A DNA stretch of 64,000 nt, from NCBI GenBank assembly GCA_025453605.1, contig JALOPZ010000001.1, positions 1-64,000 of the forward strand, read 5' to 3'. This DNA comes from Candidatus Margulisiibacteriota bacterium (lineage in GTDB: Bacteria; Margulisbacteria; WOR-1; O2-12-FULL-45-9; XYB2-FULL-48-7). The notes below the pieces were generated by a model. It had not been told where the DNA came from. It searched no databases and worked only from the letters and a program-made list of their open reading frames with translations. A program made the translations under genes and the position numbers. This document shows, one piece after another, positions 29,524 to 37,303 of this stretch. Within the stretch, counting starts at the first letter, position 1. Each line of letters begins with the position of its first letter.

Positions 29524-29998
29524 TTAACTAACGACTTACAACTAACAACTGACAACCGAATGACGGTCTATCGCTAAGGTCTCACAATCATTGATCTGAC
29601 CGCAATGTCTTACGTAACCCGGAAAGCTGCTTAACGATCAACTCGGCGTTCCCTATCATTATATCGTAATTTGACTTATCCATAAAGCCGCATTCCGACG
29701 CTAGATCCAGGACCGCGACCGTTTCGTTCAGGGAGCCGATCGCCATCTGAATAAAGCGGCTAAACTCGCTGTCCGACCCCCGGTCCGACCCTTCAGCTAT
29801 ATTCAAGGCGATCGATGTAGCTGCCCGCCGCAACTGACTAGTCAGACCAAATTGTTCGTCTTTGGGAAACTTTGCCGAAACGGCATAAAGCGCACCAATA
29901 TATTCCTTGATATCTTGATAAACCGGAAATTTTAAAAATCGGAATGGCATGTCTTGATACCTTCGGTTGTCAGTTGTCAGTCGTTCGTTGTTAGTTAA
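29524..29998. mobile_element. 475-bp cassette: four-helix-bundle gene between terminal inverted repeats
   Basis: The left end (29524-29562) begins TTAACTAAC and ends GACAACCGAATG; the right end (29962-29998) is its imperfect reverse complement, beginning TTCGGTTGTC and ending GTTAGTTAA. The only gene between them is the four-helix-bundle protein. Repeat arms of the same family occur without the gene at 29352-29446 and inside pyrK at 31496-31530. No transposase is present and no clear target duplication is visible. Mobility is inferred from this arrangement. Confidence 0.65.
29588..29950 (-). CDS. Four-helix-bundle protein (S23/23S rRNA-intervening-sequence type)
   Basis: 120 residues matching the TIGR02436-type family: FPVYQDIKEYIGALYAVSAKFPKDEQFGLTSQLRRAATSIALNIAEGSDRGS, followed by two more amphipathic helices (EFSRFIQMAIGSLNETVAVLDLA and a final basic helix). 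Relatives are known from intervening sequences in 23S rRNA genes and, as Avd, from diversity-generating retroelements; the biochemical function is not settled. No rRNA gene or reverse transcriptase is nearby. It is bracketed by inverted repeats. Confidence 0.9.
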   Translation of the reverse strand: MPFRFLKFPVYQDIKEYIGALYAVSAKFPKDEQFGLTSQLRRAATSIALNIAEGSDRGSDSEFSRFIQMAIGSLNETVAVLDLASECGFMDKSNYDIMIGNAELIVKQLSGLRKTLRSDQ

Positions 29999-30003
29999 AG
30001 AAA

Positions 30004-30076
30004 AGCGGGAGACGGGGTTCGAACCCGCGACCTTCTGCTTGGGAAGCAGAAGCTCTACCAGCTGAGCTACTCCCGC
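30004..30076 (-). tRNA. tRNA-Gly (anticodon CCC)
   Basis: 73 nt. Acceptor stem GCGGGAG/CTCCCGC, anticodon loop TTCCCAA, D-arm GCTCAGCTGGTAGAGC, T-arm GCGGGTTCGAACCCCGT. CCA is not encoded. It starts six bases after the right end of the four-helix-bundle cassette. Confidence 0.95.
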
Positions 30077-30120
30077 TCGAGCACCAAAGGGTAATTATAG
30101 CAAATTTTCGGGGGGGAAAG

Positions 30121-30882
30121 CTAACGGATCGCCTGGTGCGTTCCGGTCCGGGTCAATTTCGACTCTCGTCTGGCCGCCGCTACCAGCTCTTTCAGATCGG
30201 GGCTATAAATATTGGTCTGGTTGCGCCCTTGAAACTTGGAAAAATAGAGCGCCGTATCGGCCTCATCCAGCAGCCGCTCTTTTTCCGCGCGGATCCTGTT
30301 CTTATCGATCCAACCGCCAGCCTTGGCCGTCCCCAGGGTCGTCACGCCGATGCTGACCGTGAAATTCAGGGCCCGGCCGTCCAACCTGATCGGGGTCTCC
30401 GCCACCCCTTTTCTAATGCTTTCCAGCGGAGTAAAGGCCTGGCCAAAGAGCGTCCCGTCGAGCAGAATGATCAGTTCATCGCCGCCAAAGCGGCCGGCAA
30501 TGTCGGTTGACCGTAAATTTTTGCGAAAGACCGAGGCCACTATCTCCAGCGCTCTATCCCCGGCCGCATGCCCGAAACCATCGTTAACCTTCTTGAAATA
30601 ATCGATATCGATCAGGGCCAGTGAAAAACCCCGCTCATAGCGATAGGCGGCCTCGACCAGGCGGTAATATTCGGTCATGAAGCCGCGGCGGTTATAAAGA
30701 CCGGTTAATTGATCGAAGTTATTGGTCCGGTTTAACTCCTGGACCTGCTGGCGCAGGGCTAAATTCTCCGCTCGTAAGTCCTGATACTTGCGCATCAAGG
30801 CGGCGTAGCCCACCCGCCGATCACGTTGAGCGGGATGCTTGGGTTCAACTTTCATGTCTATATATCTTGAAAAAACAGCCAT
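30121..30882 (-). CDS. Diguanylate cyclase (GGDEF protein)
   Basis: 253 residues. A short helical or coiled-coil lead (about 25-55, MRKYQDLRAENLALRQQVQEL) precedes one GGDEF domain, with NFDQLTGLYNRRGF, the substrate segment DIDYFKKVNDGFGHAAGDRAL and an intact FGGDEL active site. The inhibitory I-site RSTD sits exactly five residues before GGDEL, so product feedback is likely. No membrane or sensor domain is present, so activation is probably by dimerisation. An alternative start at 30855 would remove nine residues. The gene shares an AT-rich start region with the divergent pyrK. Confidence 0.93.
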   Translation of the reverse strand: MAVFSRYIDMKVEPKHPAQRDRRVGYAALMRKYQDLRAENLALRQQVQELNRTNNFDQLTGLYNRRGFMTEYYRLVEAAYRYERGFSLALIDIDYFKKVNDGFGHAAGDRALEIVASVFRKNLRSTDIAGRFGGDELIILLDGTLFGQAFTPLESIRKGVAETPIRLDGRALNFTVSIGVTTLGTAKAGGWIDKNRIRAEKERLLDEADTALYFSKFQGRNQTNIYSPDLKELVAAARRESKLTRTGTHQAIR

Positions 30883-30896
30883 AATTTCATATAATA
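30867..30896 (+). promoter_or_regulatory. Promoter of pyrK, overlapping a minus-strand -10
   Basis: TTGAAA (30867-30872), 17 nt, TATAAT (30890-30895); the pyrK ATG 30905 is 9 nt further. On the other strand TATTAT (30896-30891) lies 8 nt before the cyclase ATG at 30882. The two -10 elements overlap, making a compact bidirectional promoter with practically no 5' leader on the pyrK side. Confidence 0.7.
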
Positions 30897-30904
30897 TAGA
30901 TGTA

Positions 30905-31735
30905 ATGCCGATCCAGGAGAAGTGCCGGGTCCTTGTTCACCAACCGATCGGCCCCCGCTTTTACCAATTGACCCTCCTTTCCCGCGACATCGCCACCCAG
31001 GCTCAACCGGGCCAATTCGTTGAAGTTAAATGCGCTGACGGCTACGTGCCCCTCCTCCGCCGCCCGATCAGCCTCCATCGGATCGATCCGCAAAACGAGA
31101 CCTTTACCCTGCTCTACGAAGTTGTCGGCCAGGGGACCGAACTGCTGGCCAAAGCGGCGGTTGGGGCAGAGCTCGACATCCTGGGCCCGCTGGGGACCGG
31201 TTTTAAGATCGACCCGGCCAAGAAAACCCACCTTCTGGTCGGCGGAGGGATGGGCGTAGCCCCGCTGATGGCCCTGGCGGAGGAAGTTAAAATTCAAAAG
31301 TCAAAAGCCTGCCTGCCGGACAGGCAGGTAAAAAGTTTGGATCTATTCATTTTAATTGGAGCCAGGAACAAAGAGTGCGTCCAGTGCGAGGGAGAGCTGA
31401 AAGCGGTCGCCGACCAGGTGATCGTCAGCACCGATGACGGCAGCTATGGGCAAAAAGGCTTCGTTTCCGATCAATTGCTGGATATTATCAACAATCGGTT
31501 GTCAGTTGTTAGTTGTCAGTCGTCAGTTATTTACGCTTGCGGCCCCCGGCCGATGCTCAAGGCCGTCGCCCAGATCGCCGCACAGAAGCAGATCGACTGC
31601 CAGCTCTCGCTGGAAGAGCGAATGGCGTGCGGCATCGGCGCCTGCAAAGGGTGCGCCGTCCTGACCACAAGCGGTTACAAAATGGTCTGCAAGGACGGTC
31701 CGGTCTTTAATGCTTCGGACTTAGTGTTTTCTTAG
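30905..31735 (+). CDS. pyrK: Dihydroorotate dehydrogenase electron-transfer subunit PyrK
   Basis: 276 residues from ATG 30905. PyrK passes electrons from PyrD to NAD+ through FAD and a [2Fe-2S] cluster. FAD motif RRPISLHRID, nucleotide motif VGGGMGVAPL, and the cluster ligands in MACGIGACKGCAVLTT...MVCKDG are present. Upstream in-frame codons to 30839 precede the promoter -10 and are not translated. Two stretches look inserted: a palindrome at 31308-31328 (peptide ACLPDRQ) and a GTTAGTTGT-type repeat at 31496-31530 (peptide RLSVVSCQSS) just before IYACGPRPML. The reading frame survives both. Confidence 0.95.
   Translation: MPIQEKCRVLVHQPIGPRFYQLTLLSRDIATQAQPGQFVEVKCADGYVPLLRRPISLHRIDPQNETFTLLYEVVGQGTELLAKAAVGAELDILGPLGTGFKIDPAKKTHLLVGGGMGVAPLMALAEEVKIQKSKACLPDRQVKSLDLFILIGARNKECVQCEGELKAVADQVIVSTDDGSYGQKGFVSDQLLDIINNRLSVVSCQSSVIYACGPRPMLKAVAQIAAQKQIDCQLSLEERMACGIGACKGCAVLTTSGYKMVCKDGPVFNASDLVFS
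31308..31328 (+). repeat. Palindromic insert in pyrK (arms CCTGCCTG/CAGGCAGG)
   Basis: Eight-base arms around CCGGA, within a run of AATTCAAAAGTCAAAAG and TAAAAAG that differs in composition from the gene. It encodes CLPDRQ in frame. The family of PyrK has no need for such a loop here, so I read it as an inserted palindromic element. Confidence 0.6.
31496..31530 (+). repeat. GTTAGTTGT-family repeat inside pyrK
   Basis: CGGTTGTCAGTTGTTAGTTG and the following TCAGTCGTCAGTTAT match the arm of the four-helix-bundle cassette (29962-29998) in order and spacing. It lies in frame between LLDIIN and IYACGP of PyrK. Confidence 0.65.
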
Positions 31736-31804
31736 TGTCTTCGTGTCTTAGTGGTTAATCCGGAAGAACCACCAAGACACAAAGTCACGAAGGGGGACAC
31801 AAAG
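31731..31804. repeat. Inverted repeat across the pyrK-pyrD junction
   Basis: Left arm 31731-31756 (CTTAGTGTC...TTAGTGGTT) and right arm 31767-31804 (AACCACCAAGACAC...GGACACAAAG) are imperfect inverted copies. The pyrK stop codon lies in the left arm. Codons upstream of 31811 that stay in frame with pyrD come from this repeat and are not conserved pyrD sequence. Confidence 0.65.
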
Positions 31805-31810
31805 AAAAAT

Positions 31811-32686
31811 ATGGAAATAGCAGGAATTAAGTTAAAGAATCAGATAATGGTGGCATCGGGAACCTTTGGCTGGGGAAAGGAATACTCGGAATATATGGAT
31901 CTCAATAAATTGGGGGCAATTGTCACCAAGAGCATAACCCTCAAACCGCGAGAAGGGAATCCGCCCCCCAGGATCGTCGAAACTCCGTCCGGGATGCTCA
32001 ATTCGATCGGTCTGCAGAACGAGGGGCTGGAACATTTCCTGAAAGAAGACCTCCCCTTCCTGGCCAAATTCGACACCCCGACGATCGTTAACATCGCCGG
32101 AGAGACGGTCGAAGAGTACGCCGAACTGGCCAAACGACTGAGCAAAGAGACAATGGTAAAAGCTATCGAGGTAAATATCTCTTGCCCCAATGTCAAACAG
32201 GGCGGAATGGCCTTTGGCGTCGATCCCGGTCTGACTAAACAGGTCATCTCCGCGGTCCGCAATGCGACCAAGCAGCCGATCATCGCCAAGCTAACGCCCA
32301 ACGTGACCGATATCACGGTTATCGGCAGAGCGGCGGTTGAAGCAGGTGCCGACGCCCTCTCCGCTATCAACACGATTGTCGGGATGGCGCTCGATCTGGA
32401 AACCGGGAAATCCCGCCTCGGCCGGGAGACCGGCGGCCTCTCCGGTCCGGCCATCCGCCCGATCGCCGTCCGGATGGTCTACGAACTGGCCCGCGCGGTC
32501 AAAGTCCCGGTGATCGGGATCGGCGGGATCATGACCGGAAATGATGCGGTTGAGTTCCTGCTGGCCGGGGCCAGAGCGGTCCAGGTCGGCACCGCCAACT
32601 TTGTCGACACCGCGGCGCCGCTCCGCATCCTGGCCGAACTCCACGACTATGTACATCGACACCCACGCACACTTAACCTTTCCTGA
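31811..32686 (+). CDS. pyrD: Dihydroorotate dehydrogenase, catalytic subunit (class 1B)
   Basis: 291 residues from ATG 31811. It oxidises dihydroorotate to orotate with FMN, paired with PyrK. Seen: opening IAGIKLKNQIMVASGTFGWG, catalytic Cys in VNISCPNVKQGG, FMN/phosphate loops IIAKLTPNV, GGLSGPAIRPIAVRMV and IGIGGIMTGNDAVEFLLAGA. The start was placed after the upstream repeat because homologues begin at this point. The end overlaps tatD by 38 bp. Confidence 0.95.
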   Translation: MEIAGIKLKNQIMVASGTFGWGKEYSEYMDLNKLGAIVTKSITLKPREGNPPPRIVETPSGMLNSIGLQNEGLEHFLKEDLPFLAKFDTPTIVNIAGETVEEYAELAKRLSKETMVKAIEVNISCPNVKQGGMAFGVDPGLTKQVISAVRNATKQPIIAKLTPNVTDITVIGRAAVEAGADALSAINTIVGMALDLETGKSRLGRETGGLSGPAIRPIAVRMVYELARAVKVPVIGIGGIMTGNDAVEFLLAGARAVQVGTANFVDTAAPLRILAELHDYVHRHPRTLNLS

Positions 32687-33419
32687 GTTCGCGGCCGACC
32701 TGCCGGAAGTCATCAAACGGGCCCAAGAGGCTGGCCTGGAGGCGATCGTCAATATCGCCCTGGATGACCAAGCCCTCGAACAATCCCTCGCTCTGTCCGC
32801 CAAATATCCGGGTTACGTTCAGACGGCGGCCGGCATCCATCCTCAGGAAGCGAAAGAATATCAGGAATCAGAATATGAGAAGTTCGCGACCCTGGTCAAA
32901 CAAAAGCAGATCGTCGCCATCGGCGAAACCGGACTCGACTATCACTATAAACTCTCGCCGGTAAAGACCCAGCAGGCGGTCTTCCGCCGCTTTCTTCAGC
33001 TTTGCCAGGCTGTCGACAAGCCGGCGATCATCCACGTCCGGGAGGCGGCCGAGGACGCGCTCCGGATCCTCCGGGAAGAGAACAAGGGAAAACTGAAAGG
33101 GGTCCTGCACTGTTTTGCCGGTGATATGACGCTTGGCCAGGGGGCGCTGGATATGGGGCTGCATATCTCCTTCACCGCCAATATCACCTACCCCAAAGCG
33201 CACAACCTGCGCGAGGCGGTCAAAACTATCCCCTTGGATAGAATCATGATCGAGACCGATTCCCCTTTCCTGGCGCCGCAGGAATTCCGGGGGAAACGGA
33301 ACGAACCGGCTTACGTAGTGAAAGTGGCGGAGCAGATCGCGGCGGTCAAAGGGTTAACAGTTGAGGCGGTCGCGCAAGCGACGACCCGCAACTCTAAACA
33401 GCTATTCCTGATCGGGTAA
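32649..33419 (+). CDS. tatD: TatD family metal-dependent hydrolase/DNase
   Basis: 256 residues from ATG 32649. TatD proteins are TIM-barrel nucleases with two metal ions. Ligands are visible: DTHAHL at the start, AIGETGLDYHY, HVREA, LHCFAGD and IETDSPFLAP. Start chosen because MYIDTHAHL is the family N-terminus; it lies inside the 3' end of pyrD. It converges with the DUF4412-like gene with an 18-bp overlap. Confidence 0.95.
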   Translation: MYIDTHAHLTFPEFAADLPEVIKRAQEAGLEAIVNIALDDQALEQSLALSAKYPGYVQTAAGIHPQEAKEYQESEYEKFATLVKQKQIVAIGETGLDYHYKLSPVKTQQAVFRRFLQLCQAVDKPAIIHVREAAEDALRILREENKGKLKGVLHCFAGDMTLGQGALDMGLHISFTANITYPKAHNLREAVKTIPLDRIMIETDSPFLAPQEFRGKRNEPAYVVKVAEQIAAVKGLTVEAVAQATTRNSKQLFLIG

Positions 33420-34022
33420 TTCCTTCATATTCTTATAAAGGCTGCTCGGGTTCATCCCCTGGGGGACGCGCATCGTCGGCAGGTTCATTTTGTTAAATCC
33501 GGCCGGCACGATGAACAGCACCTCCGGCTGGCTTGCTTTCTTAAAATTCTTGAACTCGGTGCTCCAGGAGCCGTCAACCGCGGCCGACTTAACCGGCCAC
33601 TGGTCGCCCGAGATCCACTGATGCATCTTTTCGGTCTTCCGCCCGTTCTTAAAGGTCACTTCGTACTTGTCGGTGTCGATCCCGTTGATCTTTTCCCGTC
33701 CGATCTTTTTGCGCTCTACTTCCCCAGCCTGCTTGGCACGCATTCCGCGCTGATGGTCGGCGGTCAGCTTCTGTTCCAGATACAGCTTCTGGTCCGGCAT
33801 AATCATCCAGACCACTTTCTTATCGCCGCGCACGATCGAGACCGTCTTCTTCCCGCCCGCGGTCGTCTCGGTCCGCCATTTGTCACCAGCCACGTTCATT
33901 TTTGATCTGACTGTCTCCCCCTTGGCCCGGGTCTCCACGTCGGCCGAGAACTCCAGGGCGGTCGCCGAGGCCGCCATGACCAGCAACAGCGCTAAACCGA
34001 GGCCCAGCTTATTTTTGTTCAT
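33402..34022 (-). CDS. Secreted DUF4412-like protein downstream of rnfB
   Basis: 206 residues from ATG 34022, with an AAGGGGG ribosome site just upstream. Signal peptide 1-22. The rest resembles the DUF4412 or LolA-like lipid-carrier fold: RAKGETVRSKMNVAGDKWRTET, VSIVRGDKKVVWMIMPDQKLYLEQ, then KINGIDTDKYEVTF and MHQWISGDQWPVKSAA. Such periplasmic proteins may bind lipids or small ligands. It overlaps the 3' end of rnfB by 14 bp and so may be the last gene of the rnf operon; a link to Rnf function is not established. Confidence 0.8.
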   Translation of the reverse strand: MNKNKLGLGLALLLVMAASATALEFSADVETRAKGETVRSKMNVAGDKWRTETTAGGKKTVSIVRGDKKVVWMIMPDQKLYLEQKLTADHQRGMRAKQAGEVERKKIGREKINGIDTDKYEVTFKNGRKTEKMHQWISGDQWPVKSAAVDGSWSTEFKNFKKASQPEVLFIVPAGFNKMNLPTMRVPQGMNPSSLYKNMKELPDQE

Positions 34023-34809
34023 TTTTTCCCCCTTGCAGAATGCATTTGGTCGGGCATTTAACGATGGCCGGGCCGCAATCGACGCCGGTTTTCGTATAGT
34101 CGATAACCGCCAGGTTGTCGACGACCTTAAAAACATCCGGCACCGTTTTTTCGCATATTTTGCAGGCGATGCAGCCGACCGGACAGTTCTTACGGGTGGC
34201 GGCCGGACCGTCGTGCGAGGAACAGGCGACCCGAACCGGAAAGTCGTAAGGCCGCAGGGAGATGATCGCCCGGGGACAGGCGGTAACGCACTTGCCGCAG
34301 GCGGTGCATTTTTCCGGATCGATCTGCGGCAGGCCATTGACCATTTTGATCGCGTCAAACGCGCAGACGCAGAAACAATCGCCGTAACCGAGACAGCCAT
34401 AAGAACACATCAAGCCGCCGCTAGCAACGAGGTCGGCATTCTTACAGGATTTTACTCCGTAATAGTTGGCCTTGCGCCACCGCTGGCCGTTATCCGCGCC
34501 GCAGTGGACCGCCGCTACCCTCTTGTGGACCGTAAAACCGGCTGTCCCCATGATCTCGGCGATCTTTTTGGCGACTTCCGCCCCGCCGACCACACAACCG
34601 CTGACGGCGATCTCCCCTTTGGCCACCCGCTCGGCAAAATCGTGGCAGCCGCCGGCGCCGCAGGCGCCGCAGTTCGCTCCGGGGACAATAGCGATGATCG
34701 CGCTGACCCGCGGGTCGACCGCGACGGCAAAATAATCGGCCGCCAGCGCCAGCAGCGCCGCAAAAACAAAGCCGAGCGCCCCTAATACGATAATTGACGT
34801 TAGGATCAT
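34009..34809 (-). CDS. rnfB: Rnf complex ferredoxin subunit RnfB
   Basis: 266 residues from ATG 34809. An N-terminal membrane helix (3-27) is followed by the RnfB [4Fe-4S] domain (GANCGACGAGGCHDFAERVAKG) and ferredoxin clusters (YGCLGYGDCFCVCAFDAI; CTACGKCVTACPRAI; NCPVGCIACKICEKTVP). It accepts electrons from reduced ferredoxin and hands them to the rest of the complex. The start overlaps the rnfA stop as ATGA, which decides it against longer in-frame readings that run through rnfA. Confidence 0.96.
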   Translation of the reverse strand: MILTSIIVLGALGFVFAALLALAADYFAVAVDPRVSAIIAIVPGANCGACGAGGCHDFAERVAKGEIAVSGCVVGGAEVAKKIAEIMGTAGFTVHKRVAAVHCGADNGQRWRKANYYGVKSCKNADLVASGGLMCSYGCLGYGDCFCVCAFDAIKMVNGLPQIDPEKCTACGKCVTACPRAIISLRPYDFPVRVACSSHDGPAATRKNCPVGCIACKICEKTVPDVFKVVDNLAVIDYTKTGVDCGPAIVKCPTKCILQGGKNEQK

Positions 34810-35384
34810 AGCCCGAACATTCCCGTAAACCCGAGAAAAGCGAGCGACATCAGCGCCGCGGTGATAAAAGCGATCGGATAACCCTGGAACCATTTGGGGA
34901 TCGGCGCCAGGGCCATCCGTTCGCGGATGTAGGCAAAAAGGATGATCGCCAGGGAATAGCCGCAGGAGACACCGAGCGAATAGACCATCGACTGGACAAA
35001 GTTGTAACGGTAATCGATCGCCAGAAAGGCGACCGCCAGAATCGCGCAGTTGGTGGTGATCAGCGGCAGGTAAATACCCATCGCCCGGTAGAGCGTCGGG
35101 ATCATCTTTTTGAGATAAAGCTCTTCCAGCTGGACGAGTGCGGCGATCGTCAGAATAAAAGTCGCCGTCCGGAGGAACTCCAGGTGGAACGGCACCAGGA
35201 TGGCGTGAAAAATGAGCCAGGAGACGGCCGAGGAGATCGTCATCACAAAGATCACGGCCAGGCTCATGCCGACCGACGTGTCGATCTTGGTCGAAACCCC
35301 GAAGAACGAACAAAGGGCGATGAACCGGATCAATAAAATATTATTGATCAGGAACGCCGCAAAAAATATACCGAATAGTTCCAC
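34806..35384 (-). CDS. rnfA: Rnf complex membrane subunit RnfA
   Basis: 192 residues from GTG 35384, six membrane helices. Family signatures NNILLIRFIALCSFFGVSTKI and LEFLRTATFILTIAALVQLEE with the paired ITTNCAILAVAFL. RnfA and RnfE are inverted-topology homologues that hold a membrane iron-sulfur cluster through conserved Cys (Cys26-type and NC). It is coupled on both sides, TAGTG with rnfE and ATGA with rnfB. Confidence 0.97.
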   Translation of the reverse strand: MELFGIFFAAFLINNILLIRFIALCSFFGVSTKIDTSVGMSLAVIFVMTISSAVSWLIFHAILVPFHLEFLRTATFILTIAALVQLEELYLKKMIPTLYRAMGIYLPLITTNCAILAVAFLAIDYRYNFVQSMVYSLGVSCGYSLAIILFAYIRERMALAPIPKWFQGYPIAFITAALMSLAFLGFTGMFGL

Positions 35385-35971
35385 TATTGCACCTTGTTCT
35401 CGAACTTATTGAGCGCCGCCATCAGCACGCCGATCGCGATAAAAGCGCCGGGCGGCAGGACCATGATCGTCGCGGCCACGGCCGGGTTGAACAGAGCGAG
35501 ACCAAAGACCGTGCCGGCCCCCAGGATCTCCCGGACCACACCGAGACTGATCAGGGCGAGGGCAAAACCGAGGCTCATCCCCGCCCCGTCCAGGATCGAG
35601 TTAAGGACCGGGTTCTTGTAAGCAAAGGCTTCGGCCCGTCCGAGGATGATACAGTTGACCACGATCAGCGGGACAAATACCCCGAGCGCCTGATAGAGTT
35701 CCGGCGTATAGGCTTGCATCACATAATCGCTGATCGTCACAAAGGTGGAGATGATGATGATAAAGATCGGGATCCTGATCTGGTCGGGCGTGATCTTGCG
35801 GATCGCCGCGATCACCCAATTGGAACAGATCAGGACAAAGGCGACCGCCACGCTCATCCCGAGCGCGTTGACCGCGTTGCTCGAAACGGCCAGGGTCGGA
35901 CAAAGCCCGATCATCAGCCGTAAAACCGGATTCTCTTTAATTATTCCCTGATTGAAATCTTTCCAAAGCAT
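35384..35971 (-). CDS. rnfE: Rnf complex membrane subunit RnfE
   Basis: 195 residues, six membrane helices. The start GIIKENPVLRLMIGLCPTLAVSS and the LIVVNCIILGRAEAFAYKNP motif with its cluster Cys are typical. The 5' end overlaps rnfG by 35 bp. Confidence 0.97.
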   Translation of the reverse strand: MLWKDFNQGIIKENPVLRLMIGLCPTLAVSSNAVNALGMSVAVAFVLICSNWVIAAIRKITPDQIRIPIFIIIISTFVTISDYVMQAYTPELYQALGVFVPLIVVNCIILGRAEAFAYKNPVLNSILDGAGMSLGFALALISLGVVREILGAGTVFGLALFNPAVAATIMVLPPGAFIAIGVLMAALNKFENKVQ

Positions 35972-36395
35972 CTTTCACTCCGTTACAGACCGCCCGACTG
36001 GAGATCGTCGCTCCGCTGATCGCGTCGATATCCTTCTTCGCCTCCAGCGGGTCGGTCCGTTTTTTCCCTTTGAACTGGCCAAGGAAGTCGGGCCTGACGA
36101 TATTGGCGCCTAACCCGGGAGTTTCCTTATGGCTCAAGACCTTAAGGCCGCTGATCCTCTCCTGCTGGTCGATCCCCACCAACAATTCGATCTCTCCGCC
36201 GTAACCACGCACCGTAACCGCAAGCGCCCGGCCTTTCCCGGACGCCGGCAAGACTTCTTTTTTGGAGTTTTCCATGGTCAGCCGGGCATTCGACTCGATC
36301 CGGGGCTGAGTGAACTGGTAGACATAAGCCAGCCCCGAGGCAGCGATCACGCAGAAAACCGCCAGGATCAGGCCCATCTTCAGACTATTGATCAT
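35937..36395 (-). CDS. rnfG: Rnf complex FMN-binding subunit RnfG
   Basis: 152 residues, shorter than typical RnfG (about 200). One membrane helix (7-28), then the FMN-binding domain with the flavinylation motif ISGATISS, in which the Thr is expected to carry covalent FMN added by ApbE, and SHKETPGLGANI. The shortening is in the loop before the core. No apbE is in the window. It overlaps rnfD by 4 bp. Confidence 0.94.
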   Translation of the reverse strand: MINSLKMGLILAVFCVIAASGLAYVYQFTQPRIESNARLTMENSKKEVLPASGKGRALAVTVRGYGGEIELLVGIDQQERISGLKVLSHKETPGLGANIVRPDFLGQFKGKKRTDPLEAKKDIDAISGATISSRAVCNGVKDALERFQSGNN

Positions 36396-37303
36396 CGTTT
36401 CGCTCCGTACAGCCGCGGCCGGGCATATTTATCGATCACCGGCGTCAGCATGTTCATGATCAGGATCGAATAGTTGACCCCTTCGGGGAACCCGCCAAAG
36501 TAGCGGATCAGGATGATGATCAGACCGCAGCCGAGGCCAAAATAAACCCGCCCTTTGACCGTGACCGGGGCGGTGACGTAATCGGTCGCCATATAAAATG
36601 CTCCCAGCATCAACCCGCCGCTGAGCACGGCGAACAACGGATCGTAGCCGAGCAGCCAGCTCAAGAAGGCGACGCTGCCGATCATCGCCGCCGGCGCCGC
36701 CCAATCGATCACGCCAACCAGGAGGAGGAGCCCCGCCCCGATCATGATCGCCAGGGCGGAAGTTTCTCCCAGCGAGCCGGCCCGGTTGCCGATCAGCAGG
36801 TCCCAGTAGCTGGGCGCCGTCTGGTGGAGTTTATTGACCAGATAGAGCGGCGTCGCGGTCGTCACCGCGTCAAACGGCCGGACCCAGCTCGTCATCGCTA
36901 CCGGCCAGGAAGCGAGCAGAAAAGCGCGCGCGGCCAGCGCCGGATTAAAGATATTGAAACCGAGACCGCCGAACAGCACCTTGACGATCGCGATCGCAAA
37001 AGCGGCGCCGATCCCGGCCATCCAGAGCGGCAGGGTCGGCGGCACGATCAGCGCCAGGAGCAGGCCGGTGACCGCCGCACTCCCGTCCGAGACCGTGATC
37101 GGCCGTTTGGCGAACCACTGGCAGACCGCTTCGGTCGCGACCGCCGCCAAGGTGGTGAATATGATCAGTTGCAGGGCTTTAAAGCCGAAGAAATATACGC
37201 CGGCTCCGGCCGGCAACAGGAGGGTGAGCGCGACCAGCCACATTATTTTTTTACTGTCATACGGAGCCCGGATGTGCGGACCGACCGAGATGTCAAAGCT
37301 CAT
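36392..37303 (-). CDS. rnfD: Rnf complex membrane subunit RnfD
   Basis: 303 residues, about nine membrane helices. GPHIRAPYDSKKIMW start, FNPALAARAFLLASWP, and GSLGETSALAIMIGAGLLL are family motifs. The presumed FMN-carrying Thr lies in FDAVTTATPL, where the more usual SGATP reads TTATP. It overlaps rnfC by 4 bp. Confidence 0.95.
   Translation of the reverse strand: MSFDISVGPHIRAPYDSKKIMWLVALTLLLPAGAGVYFFGFKALQLIIFTTLAAVATEAVCQWFAKRPITVSDGSAAVTGLLLALIVPPTLPLWMAGIGAAFAIAIVKVLFGGLGFNIFNPALAARAFLLASWPVAMTSWVRPFDAVTTATPLYLVNKLHQTAPSYWDLLIGNRAGSLGETSALAIMIGAGLLLLVGVIDWAAPAAMIGSVAFLSWLLGYDPLFAVLSGGLMLGAFYMATDYVTAPVTVKGRVYFGLGCGLIIILIRYFGGFPEGVNYSILIMNMLTPVIDKYARPRLYGAKR

Noticed and set aside
31751-31810. 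N-terminal extension of PyrD
   Set aside because: These in-frame codons come from the inverted repeat between pyrK and pyrD; homologues begin at 31811.
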